This document shows, one piece after another, positions 35,130 through 42,863 of a stretch of DNA of 64,000 nucleotides. This stretch comes from Bacillus sp. RO3 (GTDB taxonomy: Bacteria; Bacillota; Bacilli; Bacillales; Bacillaceae_B). Location of the stretch: NCBI RefSeq assembly GCF_012911895.1, contig NZ_JAAXCV010000030.1, positions 1-64,000 of the forward strand, written 5' to 3'. The position numbers were made by a program, and so were the translations under genes. Within the stretch, counting starts at the first letter, position 1. The number at the start of each line of letters is the position of its first letter. Below the pieces are notes generated by a model. It had not been told where the DNA came from. It searched no databases and saw nothing but the letters and a program-made list of their open reading frames with translations.

Positions 35130-35402
35130 AAAGAGATTCAATGGATGGATATTATACATATTTTTGGAACACCGTTTTACTTTATCGAATATGCTATAGC
35201 ACAGGTGGCAGCACTACAGCTTTATAAGAAATACAAGCAAAATCCTGAACAAACCTTAACCAGATTTAAGAAAGCATTAGCACTAGGATCTTCCAAACCA
35301 ATAAAAGAAGTATATGAAGAAGCAGGTATCGAGTTCAATGTTTCAAAAGAAAATATTAGAGAAGTTATGACTTTAATAAGGGCGGAGATCGCAATGCCCT
35401 GA
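35127..35402 (+). pseudogene. C-terminal fragment of an M3-family oligoendopeptidase
   Basis: The open frame from TGG 35127 reads WKEIQWMDIIHIFGTPFYFI, EYAIAQVAALQLYKKYKQNP, then FKKALALGSSKPIKEVYEEA and a C-terminal helix. This is the conserved end of M3B oligoendopeptidases (HIF..PFYYIEYGIAQ). It lacks a ribosome site and the metal-binding HEXXH. Confidence 0.82.
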
Positions 35403-35411
35403 ATTCTCTAT

Positions 35412-35442
35412 GTTCAATTAAAGGAGCAGGTTTGTGTAATAA
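35412..35442 (+). repeat. Cassette-boundary repeat
   Basis: TTCAATTAAAGGAGCAGGTT then TGTGTAATAA. Closest copy to the left-part consensus. Confidence 0.65.
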
Positions 35443-35478
35443 AAATAGGTTATAGAAAAGTATAAAAGGGGGAGTAGA

Positions 35479-35724
35479 ATGAAGAACCTTGGTCTTATTT
35501 TTATCTTATGTGGTGTAATTCTAATAGGGTTGAGCGGCTTGGAAAAAATTCTTATTTTCTCATCTTTCAATGGTAATATTCATCAAATGCAGGCTGTTGT
35601 TAACTTAACGCCATCATATATTTGGAGTATTACAAATTATACATTTGGATTTGGTCTTCTATCTCTAATACTTGGTTTAGTTTTATTTTTTTTAAGAAAT
35701 TCCAATCAAATTACTAAATCATAA
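35479..35724 (+). CDS. Small two-helix membrane protein
   Basis: An 81-residue protein with hydrophobic segments near residues 4-27 (LIFILCGVILIGLSGLEKIL) and 50-74 (FGFGLLSLILGLVLFFL). Function is not known; no family recognised. ATG follows AAAGGGGGAGTAGA. A single gene between two boundary repeats. Confidence 0.7.
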   Translation: MKNLGLIFILCGVILIGLSGLEKILIFSSFNGNIHQMQAVVNLTPSYIWSITNYTFGFGLLSLILGLVLFFLRNSNQITKS

Positions 35725-35741
35725 TCAAACTTATCTTTGTT

Positions 35742-35800
35742 ATTCAATTATCGGGGGCGTTTGTTGAATAAGCAGCCGCCATTTGTTCCAGCAAAGGGCA
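35742..35800 (+). repeat. Cassette-boundary repeat with strong hairpin (type II), copy 2
   Basis: ATTCAATTATCGGGGGCG, TTTGTTGAATAAGCAGC, CGCCATTTGTTCC. Differs from 32756-32815 at about eight positions, mostly preserving the hairpin. Confidence 0.75.
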
Positions 35801-35846
35801 TTTTAATTGAAAAAGAACTTTTAAAAAAGAAAAAGGGGGATTTACT

Positions 35847-36389
35847 GTGTCATCTCCTGGAATAGAAATTTTACAATATGATAAAAAATGGGCTGAGACT
35901 TTTAAGTTAATTAAAGAAGTGATAAGCATTTCTTTAAGTGGTTTAATTATTGATATCGAACACGTTGGAAGTACATCTATAATAGGTTTAGCTGCTAAAC
36001 CTATTTTGGATATCGATATTGTAATTGAGGATAATAGTGTTTTTCCTAATGTAATCAGCGAGCTTGAAAAAATAGGGTACTACTATCAAGAAGAGTGGAG
36101 CTTTAGCGGTAGAGAAGCATTTGGAAGAAATGATGAACTTACTCCGTGGGATGGCAAGGATACACATTGGATGGAGCACCATCTTTATGTTTGCAATAAA
36201 GATAGCGAAGAGTTGGCAATGCATTTAGCTTTTAGGGACTATCTTCGTAATAACCAAGAAGCTGTAATTGAGTATGAAAACTTGAAAAAGACATTGGCTA
36301 ATCCCGTAATAAACAGAACCTCTTATACTTCAGGTAAATCGGAATTTATAAGTGGAATTTTAAAAAAATCATTCGAAAACCAAAGATAA
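35847..36389 (+). CDS. GrpB/UPF0157-family protein (nucleotidyltransferase fold)
   Basis: A 180-residue GrpB-domain protein: VEHVGSTSIIGLAAKPILDI-type block (IDIEHVGSTSIIGLAAKP, ILDIDIVIED), the HHLYVC strand and HLAFRDYLRNNQEAVIEYEN. The GSTS...D.D pattern is that of minimal nucleotidyltransferases; the substrate is unknown. GTG start 35847 with AAAAAGGGGGA upstream. Confidence 0.9.
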   Translation: MSSPGIEILQYDKKWAETFKLIKEVISISLSGLIIDIEHVGSTSIIGLAAKPILDIDIVIEDNSVFPNVISELEKIGYYYQEEWSFSGREAFGRNDELTPWDGKDTHWMEHHLYVCNKDSEELAMHLAFRDYLRNNQEAVIEYENLKKTLANPVINRTSYTSGKSEFISGILKKSFENQR

Positions 36390-36403
36390 TAACTTTGGTC
36401 ATC

Positions 36404-36430
36404 TTCAATTAAAGGGGGCGCTAATGTAAG
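36404..36430 (+). repeat. Cassette-boundary repeat at the left end of recombinase copy C
   Basis: TTCAATTAAAGGGGGCGC then TAATGTAAGATC; last recognised copy. Confidence 0.7.
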
Positions 36431-36601
36431 ATCGATGTTCATTTATGTGTTCCTAAAAAAATGGAACTTTTTTTAATAGATTTGTATAAATCATCTTCCG
36501 AATGGGCATATTAGAACCAAAGTTTACTTGGTTTGCCCCCTTGTAGGAGATGATAATGTAATGAGACTGTACGTAGCCTTTCAAAAATATCAGCTAGATA
36601 A

Positions 36602-36634
36602 AAAGATTGAAGGGCCCTTCAATCTTTATTTTTA
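36602..36634 (+). terminator. Perfect palindrome/terminator closing recombinase copy C
   Basis: AAAGATTGAAGGG directly followed by CCCTTCAATCTTT and ATTTTTATT. The left arm is the recombinase coding sequence itself, so the right arm is an inverted copy of it. Confidence 0.75.
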
Positions 36635-36753
36635 TTATCATTGCTTTAATAAATAAGCAAAAAGGAAGTAGACTTTGAGATTTTTAGGAAGTTCAGCTTA
36701 CATGCTAACGGGTTCTCGATTAGGGATGAAAAGAGTAATTTAGTCAGTCAAAA

Positions 36754-36764
36754 GAGGCTGGGAC
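36754..36764 (+). repeat. Orphan MITE end
   Basis: GAGGCTGGGAC(AT) is the same terminal sequence as the MITE at 53627. No partner end is seen in the following 400 bp. Confidence 0.45.
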
Positions 36765-36835
36765 ATAACTAGCTTCTATTAGAAAAAAAGGTGATACCTC
36801 TTGATTTAGTGAATACTAAGTCAGGAGGTGTTTTT

Positions 36836-37093
36836 ATGTTGGTTACATTTGTACAAAAAGACTTATCCAAAATTTCGGAACTATTTAAAGAAAGTATTCT
36901 AACTGAAGGAGAATTTATTCAACAAGAACAAAGAAAAGAATATACCTCAATTTATGTTGAAAATAAAACGATGAAAGGAGGGGATAAGGTGAGTGGTAAA
37001 GTTACAAACTACTTAGATCCTAAAGAATTAAAATTTTTAAATATGATTTGGAATAAAGTTTATCTGAAATTGACAATGAAATTAACAAATTAA
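36836..37093 (+). pseudogene. Small unknown protein, probably frameshifted
   Basis: ATG 36836 with TCAGGAGGTG encodes 85 residues (MLVTFVQKDLSKISELFKES ...). Near 37060 a one-base shift would continue SEIDNEINKLKKLNDNYYKS to a stop at about 37171. Inside, AAAGGAGGGGATAAG precedes GTG 36990, a second possible start. No family recognised. The product is hydrophilic and helical. Confidence 0.45.
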
Positions 37094-37242
37094 AAAAATT
37101 AAATGATAATTATTATAAAAGTATTAAAGATGATGAATATGATAAGCATTTGGAAACTAAACCCAAATAACTTGAGAGTTTTTTTCTTAAAAAAAGATGT
37201 TTAATCAGTTCCTGTCTTCTCATGCCCGTGGTAGCAAGTAAC

Positions 37243-37750
<508 letters not shown>

Positions 37751-37768
37751 CAAATGAAATAAAAAATC

Positions 37769-37898
37769 ACAAACTAAAGCCTCTCCTTCTGACGAACGAC
37801 ACAAAAGTCAGGATTCTTCCCCCTTCGATGAAGTCAACAAGATCCCGGGGCGGATTCCACTTGCTGAGACCTTCATCCAGGAACCAGTAGCCGATACC
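37769..37898 (-). pseudogene. Remnant of a family-1 glycosyltransferase
   Basis: The minus strand reads GIGYWFLDEGLSKWNPPRDL, VDFIEGGRILTF and ends in a stop. GYWFLDE..W.PP.DL..FIE is the linker before the GFGSM motif of UDP-glucosyltransferase-type (GT1/GT28) enzymes. Both ends are lost; it lies directly outside the island's right repeat. Confidence 0.6.
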
Positions 37899-37928
37899 CC
37901 GGCCCGTTAAAGCTTTAACGGGCCGGGG
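37897..37928. repeat. Perfect 32-bp palindrome
   Basis: CCCCGGCCCGTTAAAG followed directly by its reverse complement. No T-run on either side, so it is not a standard terminator. GC-rich within an AT-rich stretch. Confidence 0.85.
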
Positions 37929-37940
37929 CATGCACCACAT

Positions 37941-38507
37941 TCAATACTCTATCCAAAATCCACCAATGTTAACGCCCTTCATTTCCTCTTCATTTGCCAG
38001 TTTCATGGATCCTTTTGCAAATAAGAAGTATGTATCAAAGGAGTATCCTTCTACGGGCACAATCTCCACCTTTGTTTCTAAGAGGTCATCAGAGGTAGTG
38101 ACGGAAGTCATTTTCACACATTCAAAGTAGTGTATACATTGATACTTCTCCTTACTACTAATGTAGTCTTGAAATGCGTCAGGGTGAGTGGGAATTCTGA
38201 TGGTATTAAAGACTACAAGAACCAGCAAGATGATCACCACTTTTCTTACACCTTCATTTGCTACATTCTTCGGCTTAAGACAAAGGATTAAGCCCAGGAC
38301 TGAATAAACACCAATCCATGTAACCCAGCTTATGTCGAAAATAATGTGTGCAAATAGAGAAATCAGCGCTCCTAAATGTAAAAAGTTTGCTAATGAGGAC
38401 AGTGACTCTGGACGGAACTTGATTGAATCTTCTTTCTCAGCTTTAATAAATATTTGATAAAAGAACAAGATTACCACAATCATCATAAATACAAGATCAA
38501 CTAACAA
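37941..38507 (-). CDS. Membrane protein of unknown function
   Basis: A 188-residue protein with about four helices in the first 110 residues (LVDLVFMMIVVILFFYQIFI, FLHLGALISLFAHIIF, WVTWIGVYSVLGLILCL, VVIILLVLVVFNTI) and an extracytoplasmic C-terminal domain (~75 residues). No family recognised. It lies 57 bp downstream of the histidine kinase gene in the same direction and may be cotranscribed. Confidence 0.7.
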   Translation of the reverse strand: MLVDLVFMMIVVILFFYQIFIKAEKEDSIKFRPESLSSLANFLHLGALISLFAHIIFDISWVTWIGVYSVLGLILCLKPKNVANEGVRKVVIILLVLVVFNTIRIPTHPDAFQDYISSKEKYQCIHYFECVKMTSVTTSDDLLETKVEIVPVEGYSFDTYFLFAKGSMKLANEEEMKGVNIGGFWIEY

Positions 38508-38564
38508 ACAACCACCTCAAAAAAATATGTATCGTAAAAGCCTATTCATTAACATGCCATTTCC

Positions 38565-39806
38565 CTACACATTCCCAGGCAAGAAAATCCGAAACGTCGT
38601 CCCCACTCCCCGCTCGCTTTCCACCTCTATTTCACCCTTCAACCTTTTGACGATTTGATAGCAGAAGGTCAAACCGAGTCCCGTCCCTTTTTCCTTGGTC
38701 GAGTAATAGGGTCTTCCCACTACCTTGAGTTGTTCCGGAGACATCCCTGATCCATTATCTTGAATCAGTATCATGATTCTGCCGTCTTTATGTACAGTGG
38801 CGGCCGCGGTGATTTCTCCATTTTCTTTTACCGCCTCGATGGCATTTTTCAGAAGATTGAGCAGTACTTGCTTCATCTCAATCTTTATCCCTTTGATCAT
38901 CAGGTCATTTTCGATGTTTCGGTAGATTTGAATGCTGTTCATGACAGCATATGTAGACATCACGTCAACGGATTCATTCATGGTGTCGGTTAGACTGAAC
39001 ACCTCGTAATCCTCCGTTTGCGGCTTTGCAAGGGATAGGTATTGATTGATGACGTCTTGTGCATGGTCCAATTCCTGTATGGATATGTCAATAAAGCTCT
39101 TTTGTTGATTGGTTAATGTTTCTCTCTGCAAGAGCTGCATGAATCCTCTTACAGTCGTCATGGGATTTCGGATTTCATGCGCAACCGAAGCCGCCAACTG
39201 GCTTACTACATTAAACTTTTCAGCCTTCATGAGCTCTTTTTTGATCCTGGTTTGTTCCAGCCGGTTTTCAATCAGATACATGGTCAGGATCAGCGTGATC
39301 CATATGATCAAGGTAGAGCTTGCCACAAGTGGGAGCTGCCCTACTTCATTGTTCTGAAGTAAATACAGGGATCTTGTAACCGGGATGAACAAATAAAAGA
39401 CCGAAATCAGGAGCACTTTATTCTTCCAGGTCAACTTTCTATACCATCTCGATAATGGGACAAGCAACACACCATAAATCGCATAATTCACGAGCAAAAA
39501 AATCCATACATGGTGGGTAAAGAAACCGATCACCAGCATGGCGAAGAACGTACTGACCCCCACTCTCTTACCGCCATAAATAAAGGCAAGGATAATGGGA
39601 ATCACTTTGAAATCGTACACATATCCGCTAGAGTAAACAACGGGGAAGGTCATGGTAAACACTAAGATAGCAAAATTCATGAGAAAGAACTTAACGGGAA
39701 AACCTTTTGTGCCGCTGTCCGATTCACTCGTAACCATTTGAAATACAAGAATCGTAAATAGAATAAATACCACATGTAAAATTAAATGATGGACAGTCTC
39801 TACCAT
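38565..39806 (-). CDS. Membrane sensor histidine kinase (KinB-like)
   Basis: A 413-residue kinase with six N-terminal helices of the 5TM/LytS-YhcK type (residues ~8-180) and no PAS domain. Phospho-acceptor His210 lies in SVAHEIRNPMTTVRGFMQLL. The HATPase part has N-box LLKNAIEAVKENG, G1 IQDNGSGMS and G2 GTGLGLTFC. This architecture is that of sporulation kinase KinB. No response regulator is adjacent, which also fits a phosphorelay kinase. The signal is unknown. Confidence 0.88.
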   Translation of the reverse strand: MVETVHHLILHVVFILFTILVFQMVTSESDSGTKGFPVKFFLMNFAILVFTMTFPVVYSSGYVYDFKVIPIILAFIYGGKRVGVSTFFAMLVIGFFTHHVWIFLLVNYAIYGVLLVPLSRWYRKLTWKNKVLLISVFYLFIPVTRSLYLLQNNEVGQLPLVASSTLIIWITLILTMYLIENRLEQTRIKKELMKAEKFNVVSQLAASVAHEIRNPMTTVRGFMQLLQRETLTNQQKSFIDISIQELDHAQDVINQYLSLAKPQTEDYEVFSLTDTMNESVDVMSTYAVMNSIQIYRNIENDLMIKGIKIEMKQVLLNLLKNAIEAVKENGEITAAATVHKDGRIMILIQDNGSGMSPEQLKVVGRPYYSTKEKGTGLGLTFCYQIVKRLKGEIEVESERGVGTTFRIFLPGNV

Positions 39807-40123
39807 ACCAGGTCTCCTTTAAGAAAAAGCGTCTACTCTAATTCTTCGACATCCTTATGGGAAATCCTTTCCATTCATCACGAACATTCGACAAAAATCA
39901 GGGACCCACAGGGACAGGAACCTTGGTTCCTAGCAGATGAGAGCTTTTTTCAAAAGTAAGGCCATGGTAACCCAAGGGTCTTTTTATCTACAAAAAATCG
40001 AGCATGAGATCTAACATGCTCGATTTCATATGATTAGAGAGTTCACTTGTTACTACTTGCCTAGTAACTTATCAAAGCACCCTGAATCATTAATTGGAAG
40101 TTCACTTTAAAAGGGTGATACCT
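39807..40123. other. Gap: promoter region and dispersed repeat
   Basis: No gene recognised. Contains CACAGGGACAGGAACCTTGG, a dispersed Bacillus-type repeat also seen near 49340, and the terminator at 39995. Confidence 0.5.
39995..40026. terminator. Hairpin AAATCGAGCATG/CATGCTCGATTT
   Basis: Perfect 12-bp stem, 8-base loop, A-run before and weak T-run after; no gene end is adjacent on the plus strand. Confidence 0.6.
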
Positions 40124-40249
40124 ATGATGATGACAAATTTTTTTCGAAGTTTAAGAAGAGTTGAGGATCCTCAACATCGGTATTCTTATAATGAAAGAAA
40201 GAGAGCACAAGATGACCTGGCGAGATCCCGAATTGACCCCCCCAGTTGA
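40124..40249 (+). CDS. Putative 41-residue basic small protein
   Basis: ATG with AAAAGGGTGATACCT encodes MMMTNFFRSLRRVEDPQHRY and ends SRIDPPS. Rich in Arg and Asp. No family recognised; coding status rests only on the ribosome site and the sensible composition. The following 40250-40477 stretch has no intact gene. Confidence 0.35.
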   Translation: MMMTNFFRSLRRVEDPQHRYSYNERKRAQDDLARSRIDPPS

Positions 40250-40477
40250 GACCCTTGGAACAAGTTGTTTAAAAGGGCTTCAGCTTGAACTTTATCTCCT
40301 TATTTCTTGAATTTTTTTATTAGCTTTAATAATATTGTGCTTATCTGTCCCTCGTAACATACTACGATATGAAGCTTGCCTAAGTCGTGTACTGCCTCAC
40401 CTTCTCGTAAATTGAGAGCAAGCTTTTATTCGTCTACAAACGACTTAGGTATACCAAACGATCGATAATCACTTCAT

Positions 40478-41560
40478 TTAACTTGCAACCGAATGTAAAT
40501 CTTCCTCTACTTTCTGAGTTCCTTCATATAATTTGTCCGCATATTCTTTAAGGTCCTCCCAGCTATCCCTTGCAATATTAAGGTCTTCTTTGATAAAAGA
40601 ATAATCATCGGGACTTAATATTTCAATATTATTTAATAGACTGTTATATTTCGCGCCGATAGTATTCCACTGATTCGAAATATTTTGGAGTGATGTGATG
40701 GCGGTATCTATTGTCTCATTTAAGTATCTAATCTGATTGTTTATAGTTGTCAGCGTACTTATGGCTGACTGTGAATCTGAAATTCTCTTGTTTAGCTTTT
40801 GTATTTCTTTGTTGGCAAAATCGATATTTTTCTTGGCTGTAGCAATCATTGGCCCTCCGGCAATACATCCGATTAGTGACAGACATAGGAGTCCACTGGT
40901 AACAATCATATCCTTGTTCTTTTTGATAGCATCATTGTGCTGTTGTATTTGTTGCTGGAGTAGTGGAATCCCACTTTCGTGACTCGTAATAATACTGGAA
41001 ATTGTATTGAGATCATCATTAAAATTACGCATGTCCTCTCCTATTTCATTTCGTAAGTCAATGAAATTAACTAACAGTTTATCTGCATTTTCTTTATTTT
41101 CTAAAATGGTGGCATATAACGTTTCTAACTCTTTTTCGAAAGTAGCCGTGTCATGAATATTGATCGCACTTAGTAAATTAAGATAATGTACTTCAAAAAG
41201 AGATTGATAGTCAACAATATCCTGGTTTACATCCACCATTTGAGGTTTAAGTTGATTTGTCCATCGGTCGGCATTCATTCGTGAATCTTCCTGATGGACC
41301 CTGATATTGTCTTTAATATTTTCACTGATGAAATTTGAACCTGTAAAATCTACAGGAGTTTGTTCTAGCAACGTAAGGGAATAGCTATCCATGATCAGCA
41401 CATTGGATGCCATTCTCTCCATGGCATTCTGGAAATTATCAGGACCTAAAGAATAGGTTCCATTTTCAGTAGCAAAAGCTTGGTGTGGTATCAGACTATA
41501 TGACAAAAATAGCATTAGTATAATAAATGAGAACAGTTTATTAATCCGGGCTTTCTTCAA
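40478..41560 (-). CDS. Tripartite enterotoxin component, Nhe/Hbl family (third gene, C-like)
   Basis: A ~361-residue secreted protein of the ClyA-like alpha-helical pore-forming family. Signal peptide ends near PHQAFA. Core pattern YSLGPDNFQNAMERMASNVL near the mature N-terminus, long helices, and a hydrophobic hairpin around residues 220-245 (SGLLCLSLIGCIAGG), shorter than in the second gene. The C-terminal LQNISNQWNTIGAKYNSLL helix is shared with it. TTG start at 41560 is nine bases from AAGGGGA; GTG 41569 would abut that site. Last gene of the operon. Confidence 0.87.
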   Translation of the reverse strand: MKKARINKLFSFIILMLFLSYSLIPHQAFATENGTYSLGPDNFQNAMERMASNVLIMDSYSLTLLEQTPVDFTGSNFISENIKDNIRVHQEDSRMNADRWTNQLKPQMVDVNQDIVDYQSLFEVHYLNLLSAINIHDTATFEKELETLYATILENKENADKLLVNFIDLRNEIGEDMRNFNDDLNTISSIITSHESGIPLLQQQIQQHNDAIKKNKDMIVTSGLLCLSLIGCIAGGPMIATAKKNIDFANKEIQKLNKRISDSQSAISTLTTINNQIRYLNETIDTAITSLQNISNQWNTIGAKYNSLLNNIEILSPDDYSFIKEDLNIARDSWEDLKEYADKLYEGTQKVEEDLHSVAS

Positions 41561-41588
41561 AGTAAACACTCCCCTTGCTCATTTAATA

Positions 41589-41615
41589 GGAGATCCCCTT
41601 TTCGAGAAGATCTCC
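41589..41615 (-). promoter_or_regulatory. Inverted repeat between toxin genes 2 and 3
   Basis: GGAGATC / GATCTCC with extra CTT/AAG pairing inside, in the 56-65 bp gap. A hairpin in the nheB-nheC gap of B. cereus lowers expression of the third gene; this may act likewise. Confidence 0.6.
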
Positions 41616-41625
41616 ACTGTTTCTA

Positions 41626-42831
41626 TTAAAGAGTTTGTGTATCTACAATTTTGATATCTTCAGCATAAATCTTTTCTGCATACTCTTTAATGTTATTCCA
41701 GCTATCTTTCGCGATACTTAAGTCTTCTTTAATGAAAATCAAATCATCAGCACTGATAGCGTCAACATTTTGAAGAAGCGAATTGTACTTGGATCCCATC
41801 GTATGCCATTGGTTTGAAATGTTCTGTAAGGCAGTAATAGCAATGTCAATGGTACTTGTCAGATATTCAGTTTGATTTTTGATATTGGTTAACCCTGCTA
41901 CTTGTAATTGAGCCTGAGAAATTTGACCAGTAATGTTCATGATATCTTCTTGTGCTTTGTCCATTTCCTTCTTCGCTAGTATGATTCCGGTGGTCCCTCC
42001 TCCTACTGCTGCTGTACCTCCGGCAATCAATGCGATCCCAAGAGGTGTTCCTGCACCAGTGGCAATAACGACGGAACCTCCGATGATTGCAACTGGTCCT
42101 AAAGCCGTTGCAACAGAGGATCCAATAATAATCGCATTGTATTTGTCGATTGCCTGATTGTACGTCGTCAATTGGTTTTGCATCAGAGGGATACCTGCAT
42201 CCTGACTTGCCAAAATTGACGTGATTTGGTTGGCATCCCCTTTAAAGTTTTGTGTATCTGCGGTCATTTTGTCCCTGAAAGTTCTTAACTCCAGTATGAG
42301 CTCATCTACACTGGCTTTATTATCTGAAATACTGTTCGACAACCTTGTCAGTCCCTTTGTCAAGGTTTCTTTATTCTGGTTATCCACTGCTGTAACTAAG
42401 GTATTATAATAGTTTTGGAACTTTGTATTATAATTGATGATATTTTGGTTTGTTGTAATAAGCTTGGGTTTAAGGTCATCCAACCAGTAATTTGCATTCG
42501 TTCTGGCAACGGATTGGTGATGGACGATGCTTGATTTCAAAGCTTCATTAACAGTCGTGATACCATTGAAATTCGCATCGGCTTGTTTTATGATCGTTAA
42601 TGCATAAAGGTCCATTACTAAGGCATTTGAACCTGTACGTTCCATTGCATCCCTAAGGCCATCGGGTCCTAATGAATAACCCGGGTATTCAACTTCATGG
42701 TTTATGGCCACGACTGGTTGATTCGATTTAGTAGCAGCTTCTGTTGCCGATGCTTTGGCAGGGACTATATTACTTGCCGATAAAGCTAGTAAAGCTGTTA
42801 ACGTCATTATTTTAAATGGTATTTTTTTCAT
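41626..42831 (-). CDS. Tripartite enterotoxin component, Nhe/Hbl family (second gene, B-like)
   Basis: A 401-residue secreted protein. Signal peptide ends near PAKASA. It shares YSLGPDGLRDAMERTGSNAL and the C-terminal ALQNISNQWHTMGSKYNSLL with the third gene. A long hydrophobic region at residues ~235-285 (ATALGPVAIIGGSVVIATGA, GIALIAGGTAAVGGGTTGII) is the membrane-inserting beta-tongue of NheB/HblL1-type subunits. ATG follows AGGGAGAGAGGAAT. 32 bp after the first gene. Confidence 0.9.
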   Translation of the reverse strand: MKKIPFKIMTLTALLALSASNIVPAKASATEAATKSNQPVVAINHEVEYPGYSLGPDGLRDAMERTGSNALVMDLYALTIIKQADANFNGITTVNEALKSSIVHHQSVARTNANYWLDDLKPKLITTNQNIINYNTKFQNYYNTLVTAVDNQNKETLTKGLTRLSNSISDNKASVDELILELRTFRDKMTADTQNFKGDANQITSILASQDAGIPLMQNQLTTYNQAIDKYNAIIIGSSVATALGPVAIIGGSVVIATGAGTPLGIALIAGGTAAVGGGTTGIILAKKEMDKAQEDIMNITGQISQAQLQVAGLTNIKNQTEYLTSTIDIAITALQNISNQWHTMGSKYNSLLQNVDAISADDLIFIKEDLSIAKDSWNNIKEYAEKIYAEDIKIVDTQTL

Positions 42832-42863
42832 ATTCCTCTCTCCCTCTTATTGAAATTCATAAA

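Larger units (their letters stand above)
36404..36634 (+). mobile_element. Recombinase cassette, copy C (5' end only)
   Basis: Shares ~200 bp with copies A and B: TAATGTAAGATCGATGTTCA, the leader, GTAGGAGATGATAATG and the first ~17 codons of the recombinase (MRLYVAFQKYQLDKKIEG). It then stops at a perfect palindrome. The rest of the recombinase is lost. The 36635-36835 stretch that follows has no gene. Confidence 0.75.

Noticed and set aside
25583..36634. Classical integron
   Set aside because: No IntI with its specific insertion, no attI and no attC R-box consensus are visible; only the layout is similar.
40250..40477. Possible transposase remnant on the minus strand
   Set aside because: Some open stretches exist (KLALNLREGEAVHDLGK-like) but I could not match them to a family with confidence.
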